In this document: one piece after another, positions 48,130-58,566 of the stretch
How the letters are laid out: each line of letters starts with the position of its first letter
How positions within the stretch are numbered: the first letter of the stretch is position 1
Assembly: GCA_029216955.1 (NCBI GenBank)
Contig: JANAVB010004077.1
Location: 1 to 64,000, forward strand
DNA length: 64,000 bases
Direction: 5' to 3'
From: Iris pallida
Taxonomy: Eukaryota > Streptophyta > Magnoliopsida > Asparagales > Iridaceae
Notes under the pieces: generated by a model
What the model was told of the DNA's origin: nothing
What the model saw: the letters and a program-made list of their open reading frames with translations, nothing else
Databases searched by the model: none
Program-made: the position numbers and the translations under genes

Positions 48130-49643
48130 TATATATATATATGTATGTATGTACCTATAATGTGATGTATAAGTATACGTATATCGGTATATTATGGTAT
48201 TCCTAATGTGTGTGTATTAGCCTAGGACTATAGCCTATGGATGCAATGTGTGATGTTGGAATAGTCTAGTATAGTAGTATATTGACCAATATAGACTTGT
48301 TAGGACTTAGAATGGTTGTTAAACCTAGTTTAACATAACCTAGACTTGTTTAGATCTAGAATAACTTGTTTGAACTAATTTAGACTTGTTAGACCTAGTT
48401 TGACCATAGTTGACCTAGTTTGACTTCTAGAGTTGACCAGAGTTGACCAAGAGTTGACTTTGGCCTAGATTGACCTAGATTCATTTAGAATGCATTGAAT
48501 TGCATCTTGTTATCATTTTAGACATGTTATGACTTGTGCTGTTCTGATTAGGAGCCAGACACCTCTCCTCGGACAGTACATTTTATCCGGATACTCAGAT
48601 ACCAGGTGAGTATATTCTCTGATCATTTCATATCTTGTTAGAATTATTTTTCTACTTTAGATTACTTTACTTGATGCTGTCACGTTAGTAACACGGATTA
48701 GTACTATATGGATCCTTTCTTGAGATGTTATCTCCTCAGGGAGCATCGGATACTACATGTTCTGTACGTTTCACTTACATTGTGTATCACTATGCTTCAT
48801 GGTTCATTGATCACTTGTGACATGTACTCTCATGATCACAGAGTCTTCCTTGAATCACCCATTTATGGGTATTCCCAGAATTACCCATTTATGGGCCTAT
48901 CATGTATCACCCCTTGTGGGCCATTACATGGATCATAACATAACCTGGCTGGATCCTTGTGTATTGATTGGGGGTACGGGGGAGTAGAAGTAGACATGTG
49001 AATAATATCCAAGTAGTGTAGTTCCCAGAATCACTCTATAGTATAGTTCCCAGAATCTTCTATGCCATTCACATGTCTATATTGTACTCTGACTCACTAG
49101 CCACTGTTAGTTCTCTATTTATAGTAGATATTTCTATTACAGTTCTTTCTCTGTTTATATTATGTACTTTCTTTCAGTTTCATGTATCTTACGCTACCGC
49201 ATGTTTATATTTTCTAACCTGCTATGATCTATTGAGATATATTGTGCTCGCTCCTGTTCTGACTGGACCAGTTGAAAATATTACACAGGACGAGGAGGAG
49301 GCCTGTGTGGATACATACTACGGGGAGTATAAACTGTTTAGCCACTTAGACTCTGTAGTTGAGACCTTGTATTTCTGGATGTTTGCTGAGTTGTTATCTT
49401 AGACACTTAGACTCTTCTGATCTTCTGTATTTTATTTTGAGTTTTATATCATATCGTGCTTCTTCTTCCTTAGTTGTGATTGAGTTTACATTCTGCTATG
49501 TCACCCCCATTCGGGGAGTATAAACTGTTTAGCCTTATACTGTTAGATGTATTAACCTAGGACAGTGTTCTACCGCCGACACTGCGGCGTAGGCTGGACG
49601 TACCCACTTCTCGTACCCTTACTCTAGGGTGCGGGTCATGACA
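46006..49643 (+). repeat. 3' LTR of the Tekay element
   Basis: 3638 bp, TGTCACTACC to GGGTCATGACA. Same layout as the 5' LTR but with an expanded (TA)n (48051-48122, about 70 bp against 30 bp) and a replaced segment around 49320-49352, where about 130 bp of the 5' LTR (40465-40595) are missing and a short filler is present. Confidence 0.92.
48051..48122. repeat. (TA)n microsatellite in the Tekay 3' LTR
   Basis: About 36 TA units; the same site in the 5' LTR (39270-39299) has about 15. Since LTRs are identical at insertion, the difference arose afterwards by replication slippage. Confidence 0.95.
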
Positions 49644-49648
49644 TATAG

Positions 49649-50000
49649 CATAGGGTAGTACACTTCTTTGTAGTGTTGTACTATCCGTGCTTCCTGTAAA
49701 GTACATCGAACATCCCAAATGTTCGAGAACTCATTAAGGCTTTCAAGCCATCCTCTTACAGGACTTTGTTCTATACAAAGGATAAGAAGTAGACAAATCC
49801 ATAACCCTGTATTCCCAAAGGATTATCCACTGTCAACTGTGGTTCTGGGTCCGTAGCCCCGTAATTCCCAAAGGATTATCTATTGTTCTTGATATTCTTC
49901 TAGTCAATGATCCTTCTTTGAACGAAAAACTAGATGCCTAGTATATTTTTTTTTGAACTAATAACATAAAACTTTATAGTAGAATTACAAAAACACAATA
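49649..50000 (-). other. Non-coding 3' part of the copia element, continued
   Basis: Resumes the third tandem unit cut by the Tekay insertion (TTTGTAGTGTTGTACTATCC). It also has two copies of ATTCCCAAAGGATTATC about 68 bp apart (49811 and 49865 areas). No coding sequence. Confidence 0.7.
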
Positions 50001-50658
50001 TCAGAGTGTCTTCAAGCCCATTTTACATTCTGTGTCTTCAACCAGCTGGCGCTTGAGACCTTTGGGGAATGGATCTCCCAGATTCTCGCCATTGAAAAGG
50101 TCATTCGATGCCACCGTCGGTATCTGTGCACCAACCTTTAGAAGATCATACATGAGCTTCCGAAGCCATTTTACTTCCTCCGCTGCAGCTGCCAGTGCAT
50201 AGAACTCAGATTCCATAGAAGAGTGTGAGAGCATAGCATGCTTCTTTGACTTCCATGATATAGCAGCTCAACCCATGGAGAAGACATATCCTCCTGTGGA
50301 CCTTTCAATATACACTTCTGAGCACCAGCTTGCATCACTGAAGCCTTTCACTACTGTTGGATCTTCACAGTAGTGCAGTGCATACTTTTGAGTCCTTTTG
50401 AGGTATCTTATTACCCTCTTCACAGCTTTCCAGTGCTCTACACCAGGATTGCTCATGAACCGACTCAGCATCCCTATGGCAAAAGCTATGTCAGGCCTTG
50501 TGGCAGTAATCGCATACATCAAACTCCCGATGGTGCTTGAATACTCCAGCTGTCTGACGCTTTCTCTTGGATTTGTCTTCAGTTTCTTGTCACAACTATA
50601 CGGCGTATCGATCCTTGGAATATCCAGATACCCATAATATGTGAGCATTTTCTCAATG
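50001..50658 (-). pseudogene. Copia RT C-terminal part and RNase H (broken)
   Basis: On the minus strand: IEKMLTYYGYLDIPRIDTPY (just left of the solo LTR), SSTIGSLMYAITATRPDIAF, FSDASWCSEVYIERSTGGYVF (RNase H start, catalytic Asp present) and, after a stop at 50268, HAMLSHSSMESEFYALAAAAEEVKWLRKL. The end reads NGENLGDPFPKGLKRQLVED...MGLKTL. The usual middle part with CDNQAAI and the RHIDLRHH helix is missing, so RNase H lost about 50 residues by deletion. Confidence 0.85.
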
Positions 50659-52502
50659 TGTAACGCCCCACTCCCAAAATACATAGGACTATGAACGTAG
50701 ACATGCCAGCTATATACATACGAAGTACACTCCAATATATGGAAACCTCGTATGAATACATAAGCTGTAAAATGCAGTAGAACCACAACTATTCTCATCC
50801 GCACAAAAATCAATAAAATAAAGATATCATATAATGATAATGAATTGTCTTGATACAATATGTTGGACGGAGACAAATCCACTACCAACAAGTAAGGAAA
50901 GAAATACATGGTAAATGAAATGATTTTGGCGAGCGAAGCGAAGGCGACCCAAGCGTAATCATCCTTAAAGAAATGGCGATGATCACGGCTAGAGCTAGAA
51001 CACCTGCGAAAGACGAGAGCACACACCTGGCGAGCTAACCAGGTCCTCAGAAGGACGTAATAAGACACATAATATCATGCCAATAACTGAATAAATAAAG
51101 CTCAACAGAAAAGTTTATGTCTAAACAGATAAAGGTCCTTAACCATTCTATGTGTAAATGTATTTTGAAGACAATGTTCCACACAAGGGCTCTCGAGACT
51201 AGAAACACGGCGTATTAGCATTTCAACCAAGGCACTAGTGGAGTCTAGAAAAAAGTAAATACACGGCCCAATAGCACTCGAGTGAGAGCTAAGGGACATC
51301 TAGAGAAAAATAAATGCATGGCCACTAGCTCTTGGGTGAGTCACTAACGGCAGCTAGAGGAAAGTAAATGCATGGCACATTTGTGTTTCAACCGAGGCAC
51401 TAGTGGCATCTAGAGAAAAATAAATAAATGCACGGCCACTAGCTCTCGAATGAGTCACAAATAACAGCTAGAGAAAAGTAAAGGTGTGAAAGCCCCTGCG
51501 CCTAATAACTGTCTTCACCCTCCCCATGCACTACTCGTGCTGAATCCACACCACGATATTCCTAATAACCGCTAAGTCTTCTAGGCAATTATATTAGCGG
51601 TTATATCCTAACGCTCGTCCTGTACGCACCGATGTACGGTCGGTACGTAAGTCCGAATCTATATGAGACACGTGACATCGTGGTACACATGTGTCAGCCA
51701 ATGAATGCGGTACAAACAAAGGCGGTCCCTTAACTCTAGGCCAAATGCATAAAGTATAATAATTTGCAACTACATATGGTTTTGAAAGAACAACTTATAA
51801 GAAATAAAACATGCATGATATTGAGCAAAAATTAAACAGCAAAGGCAAGGTGTCTTGTCTGGTGTTACGCCTGGTGTGACGCCAAGTGTGGTACAATAAT
51901 CCGGCAAGTTTCGATGGTCCAATAGCCATGTTCGATGTGCAATGGTTCGATGTTGCAAAAATAGGATAACATGATTTAGTCATATGTAAGGTCGACAAAT
52001 AGCGGAAATTTGAGGAGAAGAGTATTTATATTATTTTAGAAAATTTTCCTACTATTTTAAAAATATATTTTCCTTAGTCAAAAGGATTTGTAGGAAAAAT
52101 ACTTGAAAATATTTATATGTAATAATTTTGAAATTTTCATCTTATTAGTCAAAACATTCTAAGTTGTAAAATATGATCTAAGGTAGATACTATATTTCAC
52201 CATTTAAAATATATATTCTAGATAAACAGTTAAAAATATTTCTAAATCATTTAGTCCAAAAAGTATAACTGGCCAAATCGAAAAGAATATTTCAGTGTTT
52301 AAAAACTAACTTAAAATTTTGCTAGAAAATAATAGTAATAATAATAATGTAAGTAATATTTTTAACATAACAACAAACTAATATTAGCAATAATATATAA
52401 AATAATTTACACCATTCTAGTAATTTAGATAATAATAATAATAATAACAAAAATAATAATACTAATAGTAATAATGATAATAATAATAATAATAAAAATA
52501 AG

Positions 52503-52536
<34 letters not shown>

Positions 52537-54377
52537 TATTAATAATAATATTACTACCAGTAACTAAACAATACTTATACTTATACCACTTTATCACTTC
52601 ACCCCTTTTAAAGAATAGGGAAAGAGAGGAAAGAGAAAAAGAGGAGATCGATGAGGGAAGAAAGGGGAGCTTTACCTGAGGGTTCGACCGGCGGCGCTTG
52701 CTCCGGCGTGGCTACGCGAGCAAGGAGGAAGGGGGCGCGGCTGGAGCGATGAATCTCTGGCGGAGGCGCGGGTTTTGGGCGGAACGTGGACGGAGGCAGT
52801 GGCGGCGCCGCGGTTTCGAGCGGCGTACGGAGATCGGCGCGGGCGTTGGGGAACTCCGACACGGCGGTCGGATCCGCGGCGGTGAGCACCGCAGCAGAGG
52901 CGCGGTCGCCGGGCAAGGCTCGGCCACCGGCGACGGTGGTGGCCCAAGCAGGGAGTTCGCGGACGGCACGGTGGTGTCTCGCAGGGGTTTCGGGCGCCGG
53001 TAATGGAGATGGAGACTCCGGTGGTGGCGCAGCGACTGTCAGGTGCGGCGTTCCGGCGGAGGCGCGGACAGGTTAGGGTTTTATTTCTTTGATTTGGGGT
53101 TTTCTCTCTTGTTGATGATGATGAGAAGTCATGGGGGTTTAACAGAGAGTGGAGGTGATGACCAGCAGCGTGGTGACGTCGCCACGGTAGAGGACAGTAG
53201 GGTGGTCGTGGGTCGGCCAGGACGGTTGGGTGTGGTGGTGGAGAACGGTGATGATGGGAGTTCCCGGTGGTTGGTGGCCAAAAATTTGGGGGAGATGGTG
53301 GTAATGGTGGCGGAAAGATGGTGTTTGTCGGGGAGTGTGGCCGGGGCTGTGCAGGAAGGGAAAGAGAAGGATGGTGCGGTGGTCTTGTGCGTGGGTGGTG
53401 TAAGGCGGTGACGGTGATCGAGATTGTGGAGTCGACGGGGTGGACGGAACATGGTGGTGATGGTGACTAATGGGATGTTGGCAGTTGGCGGTCGGGGCGG
53501 CCGGAGTTTGTGAGAGGGTTGTCGGAGATGACCTTGGTGGCGTGTGTCGTGCCGGGGGTGTGTTCTGATGCAAAACAGATAACTGTACAACAGCTGGAAT
53601 AAGATTGACACCGAGACGGTACACGTTGGCTTGGGTTGGCACGGACACGATGCACTCACGTATGGAGAAAATTTTTGGAGAAATTTGTGAATGGTAGAAA
53701 TATATAGAGAAGTACCTCTCCTTTTATAGGAGGTGGGAATTCCCATTAGGATAAGGATTAGGATTAATTTAAAACCCTGTAGGTAATAACATATTAAATT
53801 AAATTTGGTTTAAACTTATTTTGTTCAAATCCGAATCAAACTTAGATAAAACCCTCATTTAATTTAAATCCACATGAAATCATTTTTTTAAAATTTATCA
53901 AAATTAATTCAAATATTAATAAAACAAATTCCAAAATATCTTTTTCATAATTATTAAAATATAACATTAATTAATTTCGAAAATCAAGGTAATTACTTAA
54001 ATAGTAAATCAATAAATAGCTTTTTATAAATAACAAAAATATGTTACTATACAAATTCCAAATTTCGCAAATATCTAGAATATATTTTTGTTTAAACCAA
54101 AATTTTCCAATTCATTACTGACGAACAAAATAACTCTTTTATAAAGATAAAATATTTATTATATTTATTTGAATAAGTACTTTCCTATAAAAATAATTTT
54201 ATAACAAAAATATTTTTCTAAAAATATGTACGCTCGCACATATTCGTACTCGTCGAGCAATTTACGAAATATGCCGTTTGCGCATAACGTACAATACGAC
54301 TACGCGACGTACAATACAAAAATTTTAAATCAGTGCCAAAATCGATAAAAATATAGTAGAAATTTAGGGGGTTTACA
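50659..54377 (-). mobile_element. Giant (3.7 kb) solo LTR, family A, in minus orientation inside copia RT
   Basis: Plus strand begins TGTAACGCCCCACTCCC and ends TAGGGGGTTTACA, the reverse complement of the ends of the LTR at 9950-13778. Flanks CAATG (50654-50658) and CAATT (54378-54382) are a target duplication with one mismatch. Removing it joins the copia RT text VALS-to-IEKML. It has the same order of parts as its partner: TATA box (53721-53728), GC-rich leader (52670-53500), and trinucleotide repeats (52328-52555). The many ORFs in 52672-53746 are by-products of GC-rich DNA. Confidence 0.87.
52328..52555. repeat. (AAT)n / (TAA)n repeat in the inverted solo LTR
   Basis: Interrupted trinucleotide repeats; the counterpart of 11829-11935 read on the other strand. 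Two runs separated by about 40 bp of less repetitive sequence. Confidence 0.85.
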
Positions 54378-55641
54378 CAATTTAATGATACTATGACAAT
54401 GCCACTCTAGTTTTCGTCCGGATGATCTTTATCCCTAGGATAACATCAGTTTCCTCTAAGTCCTTCATGCTGAACTTAGACGAGAGAAATTTTTTTGTCT
54501 CAGTGACACTTGCCAGATCTGTACCTAAGATCAGCATGTCGTCCACGTACAGACAAAAGACAACTCCTCTCTCGTAAGAGAGCTTTGTGTACACACACTT
54601 GTCCGTCTCGCTGACCCTGTAGCCGTTTGATCTTATGACTTTATCAAACTTCTCATGCCACATCTTAGGAGCTTGCTTCAGACCATATAACGATTTCACC
54701 AACTTACAAACTTTTTCTTCAAGGTTCTTGACGACAAATCCTTCTGGTTGTTGCATGTAAATCTCTTCGGTCAACTCACCTTTCAGGAATACGGTTTTAA
54801 CATCCATATGATGAATAACCAGCTTATGAATTGTACTCAGAGCAATCAACATCCTGATGGTCGTCATCCGTGTTACTGGAGCATATGTGTCAAAATAATC
54901 GATCTCCTGCTTCTGAGAAAATCCCTTAGCAACTAACCTTCCCTTGAACTTGTCAATAGTTCCATTGGCCTTCATCTTCTTCTTGAAGATCCATTTACAT
55001 CCGATTGGTTTTACTCCTTCAAGCAGGTCGACCAACACCCACATGTTATTAGAGGTTATCGAGTCATACTCATCATTAATAGCCTTCTTCCAGAATACAG
55101 CGTCTCTGGTCTTCATCGTCTCATTATAGGAAAGCTGATCTGCTTCTACATGATAGGTGACAAAATCCTCTTCGAAGTCCTTCTGTCTCCTCACTCGCTT
55201 AGATACTGGTTCCGCGAGATCTGGTTCAAGAGTTATTTCTGGAACAACAATTTCTTCTTGGACTGCATCTTATATATCTTTGTTAGGAGCTTTAGCCTCC
55301 TGTGCACCTATACTATTCTCTAGAGTATCTGCGAGAATAATGTTCTTGTATCTTGCAAATTTATCTTCAAAGAATTCTGTACCGTGAGATTCAATGATAT
55401 GATTTGACTCAACATTAAGGAACCTCCGAGCATCACTCTTCTCAGCATAACCCAGAAATATTATCTTTGTAGTCCTCGTACCCAGCTTCTGAATCTTCAA
55501 ATCTGCAAGCTTCACATATGCCAGACACCCCCACACTCGAATGACATTCAAGTTGGGTCTAACCTTGAACCTGAGTTCATGAGTTGTGACATCAGAAGTT
55601 GCATGCGACACTCTATTCAGAATAAAAGTAGCCGTAAGCAC
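54378..55641 (-). pseudogene. Copia integrase C-terminal part and RT (N-terminal and catalytic)
   Basis: Two long open frames. 55641-55270: integrase tail with FILNRVSHATSD, VRVWGCLAYVKL and TKIIFLGYAEKSDARRF. 55194-54391: RT with FWKKAINDEYDSITSNNMWVLV, GCKWIFKKKMKANGTIDKFKGRLVAKGF, YAPVTRMTTIRMLIAL, MDVKTVFLKGELTEEIYMQQPEGF, KSLYGLKQAPKMWHEKFD and LYVDDMLILG (catalytic pair kept), up to DVILGIKIIRTKTRVALS. Two stops follow just before the solo LTR insertion. This RT block (268 codons) is the longest intact reading frame of the copia element. Confidence 0.92.
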
Positions 55642-56640
55642 TCATTTAACCCAGAAGCAATTTGGAAGACCCGCGGTCAACAACATTAAGTTTATCATTT
55701 CTGTTAACGGTCTATTCTTCCTTTCTGCAATATTGTTTGATTGAGGGGAGTACGGAGCAGTCATCTCATTGACAATTCTATGTTCTTTATAGAACGATGT
55801 GAATTCATGAGACCTATACTCTCTACCTCGATCACTTCTGAGTCTCTTAAATTATTGTCCGATTCGACGCTCGACTTCATCTTTGAAGTCCTTAAATTTC
55901 TCAAATGCTTCATCTTTAGACTTGAGCAGATAAATGAACGCGTACTTTGAGAAATCGTCGATGAAAGTAATGAAATACTTCATTCTGGCCTTTGTGGAGA
56001 ATTATTTAAAGTCATAAATATCTGAGTGAACCAGCTTCAGAAGATCTGTACTTCGATTTATCCGCTTGAACGGTTTTCTAGTGGTCTTTATCTGCGTACA
56101 GACCTCACACTTCTCCAACTCCTTACCCCCATATTTGGAAATAAGCCCTAGACAAGACATCTTGTATATTTTTTTACAATGAACATGTCCTAGTCTATTA
56201 TGCCACAACTCAAGAGAATAACCAGAAGAAGAGACTGTATTTATTATCTCCATTAAAGTTACAAGTTAAAGTTTGAACGTCCCTTCGGTACAAAAAGCAT
56301 TTTCGAAGTATGCTTCTTTATAAGACATAACAACCTAACCATCATTGATGTCCATCCTCAAGCCTTCGTTGCAGAGCAGACCTCCTGAGACCAGGTTCTT
56401 GGCTATAGCCGGTACATGCTTCACATTCTGAAGCGTCAGCGACTTCCCCGAAGTCAGTTTCAGTACCACCGTCCCGATCTCCAGAACTTCAGCTTGTGTC
56501 TGGTTTGCCACTATTACCTTCTCAAAAACAGGTTTGTATGTGGTAAACCACTCCTTCTTTGAGCAAATATGGCACGATGTCCCAGTGTTTTTCCACCAGT
56601 CCGTGTCGACACCAGTTGAGTCAACCTACACAATTATAGC
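55642..56640 (-). pseudogene. Copia protease and integrase N-terminal part (degenerate)
   Basis: The protease region (56640-56260) reads WWKNTGTSCHICSKK; the expected catalytic Asp of the D-T/S-G triad is Asn. The KNLVSGGLLCNEG segment is recognisable. 56253-56002 has ELWHNRLGHVHCKKIY and KCEVCTQIKT, the HHCC zinc module of integrase, and LLKLVHSDIYDFK with the first catalytic Asp. From 55990 to 55642 the core is broken by many stops. Confidence 0.8.
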
Positions 56641-56658
56641 AACAAAGTTAGCCTAACC

Positions 56659-57273
56659 TTACTCTTTCTGTTTTGGTTTTTTCTTGCAGTCCTTCCTCCA
56701 GTGGCCTTTCTTGCCACAGTTGAAACAAGTCCCAGGTTCTTTGGACTTGGGCGTGAACTTAGCTGACTTCACCTTCAGATGGTGAACGTCTTTCTTCTTA
56801 TGGTAGGGAGCCTTCTGCTTTCCTTTAGAGTTTCCTACTTGCACCATATTGGCCTTGGCTATCTGCTTGGACAAAGTGTCCACTTTGAGTTGATCTCTCA
56901 ACTCGTCTTCAACATAAATCCAGTGCAAGAGGCGCTCAAGATCCACCTCCATCTTCTTGCGGTACATATCCATAATGAAGTTGCTCCACCCAGGTGAGAG
57001 CTTGGCGACAATACCCCCGATGACGAAGGCATCGACCAAGGGCATGCCATCATCCGCCAGTTTCTGACGTAACTTGAGGAACTCCTTGACTTGAGGCAGC
57101 ACGGTCTTGTCGTCCTCAAATCGCATCCTCCAGACCTTTTCAGTCACGTGGATCTTGTTTTTGTTTTCATCTGCCTTGTAGAGATTTTCTACAGACTCCC
57201 AAACGTCCTTTGCATTGACCATCTTGCTGTATAACTCCGCCAGAGAGTCCTCCATAGAGTTCAAGATAAGCAA
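56659..57273 (-). pseudogene. Copia gag, lacking its N-terminus
   Basis: Open over about 200 codons on the minus strand: LILNSMEDSLAELYSKMV, AKDVWESVENLYKA, WRMRFEDDKTVLPQVKEFLK and LSPGWSNFIMDMYRK are UBN2-type capsid segments; CFNCGKKGHWRKDCKKK (56672-56725) is a complete CCHC zinc knuckle. The usual first ~60-80 residues are absent: only about 50 bp separate this segment from the LTR end at 57327, with no room for a leader or the N-terminal capsid helix. Confidence 0.85.
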
Positions 57274-57326
57274 CTTACAGAGGTTGTTATCTATCCTCTA
57301 CTTAGATTTAGATCTTACTTTGAGAT

Positions 57327-57843
57327 TGTTATTCCCGAAACAGATCTTACATGAAAGAACGTAAGTAAACAGAGTGATACTGCAAACGAATTTGCTCACA
57401 CACTCTATATATGAGGAACTTCTGAGAATTCCTGACTGAACTTGCAGAACTCCTTGGACTCCAATGGCAGCGACCTCTCTATACTCTCTTCGTCTCTCCT
57501 TTTCTGAGTAGTCGTCAAAGAAGACACGAAGGGAGTATTTGATACTGACGTGCTAAGTGCAAAGTGCGCCAACAAAGCACCTCATTGTGCGCTTGAGTCC
57601 GAGTCCGTCTGAGTCCGGGCTTAGTTCCAAATGAAATAATTCCATGAGCATGACAAAAAGCATAAATGCTTCTTTGTGGAGTTAGCCCTCTTTCTACTAT
57701 AAAACACCCCTACATGGCACCCATGTACCTCACCACACCTCATGTGCACATCTTAACACAAGCAAAGTTTTATATAGAGATACTCACTATTTGGTGTGAG
57801 AAATGTGGGACTATCTTTCTAGTCTCCACGGCAAACACCAACA
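57327..57843 (-). repeat. 5' LTR of the copia element (internally deleted)
   Basis: 517 bp against 1125 bp for the other LTR. Two blocks are missing, at about 57428 and 57541. The second deletion removes the TATA box and the GC-rich middle. Confidence 0.88.
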
Positions 57844-58501
57844 AAAACTTCCACTATTGTTATTTCAAATATCATTTTTATCTCTTGTGAACATTTTTTT
57901 TCCATTCAACTCTTCATCGTAAACAAAGTCTTGTCCCTGGTCAATTTTTGTCATTGGCTCCATAGTCCTAATGATAACTTCTTGTAGGATTCAACCAATC
58001 CACTAAGCATGAGGAAACAAGTCTATTCCTCGATCAACTAGCTAAGGTCAATCCATTTAAAACCACCCAACACTTAAGAATCATTGTTAAGCCTAATTCC
58101 CTCCGTGAAACAAATCAACTCAAACCATAATAACATTTACTTCCAAGCTTAGGCATCAAATACCTATCAAATTTATTATTTAAATAAAATTCTATTACTA
58201 CTTATTACATCCAACAAGTTAATTTGAAAGCCTAACAACATAAGTTCTAACTATAATTCGAGACTAGTATGTTTATTACTGATGGAGTCAGTAGGCATCA
58301 TCTCATAGTAGTCGTCGAAGCAAGCATATGCCTTGGTGGGTACTTGAGCCGTCTACCACACAAGTGTTCATTCACTTAAGTTGAGCCAAATTTTCTTTCA
58401 GAAAATCTTCCTCCTTGTGGCCCTGACAACCATAATTGTGATATCCACCCATCACAACTTTGAGAAACCTCTAAAATATGATGACCGTAGTGATTGCACT
58501 T
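57844..58501. other. AT-rich DNA without a recognisable gene
   Basis: Right flank of the copia element, beginning with its AAAAC duplication. Continuous before insertion with 34684-35386. No protein or known repeat recognised. Confidence 0.5.
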
Positions 58502-58566
58502 TGTTGGTGTTTTGGCCTTGAACATTAGAAAATATAGTCCCACATTGCCTAGGCCAAATTTGTTGT
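58502..58566 (+). repeat. Head of another copia LTR, cut by the right-hand Tekay element
   Basis: TGTTGGTGTTTTGGCC and ATAGTCCCACATTGCC match the LTR start of the minus-strand copia element (TGTTGGTGTTTGCC ... ATAGTCCCACATTTC), but in plus orientation. Only 65 bp are seen before the Tekay-type LTR begins; the rest should lie beyond the right edge. Confidence 0.55.

Larger units (their letters stand above)
37229..49643 (+). mobile_element. Full-length Tekay-type chromovirus (Ty3/gypsy)
   Basis: Both LTRs, a gag-pol with chromodomain, a purine tract and a perfect target duplication TATAG (37224-37228 and 49644-49648) are present. The internal region is only 5.1 kb while each LTR is 3.6 kb, as in Tekay/Del elements. 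The first dinucleotide of the 5' LTR has mutated from TG to TA. Twelve in-frame stops and a frameshift in gag-pol, plus catalytic changes in RNase H and integrase, show it is not autonomous now. Confidence 0.93.
35387..57843 (-). mobile_element. Ty1/copia element in minus orientation, carrying a nested Tekay element and a solo LTR
   Basis: The LTRs at 35387-36511 and 57327-57843 share both ends (TGTTATTCCCGAAAC on the plus strand, CACCAACA or TACCAACA at the other end). The whole is flanked by a perfect AAAAC duplication (35382-35386 and 57844-57848). Gag is at the right and RNase H at the left, so it runs on the minus strand. Subtracting the Tekay element and the solo LTR leaves about 6.3 kb. 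The polypurine tract is on the minus strand at 36512-36527 (ATATGTGGGGGAT). Confidence 0.92.

Noticed and set aside
52672..53746. Many overlapping long ORFs on both strands
   Set aside because: The block is GC-rich LTR sequence, where stop codons are rare. The inverted partner at 10980-11600 does not keep any of the frames, and the composition (Arg, Gly, Pro) is that of GC-rich non-coding DNA.
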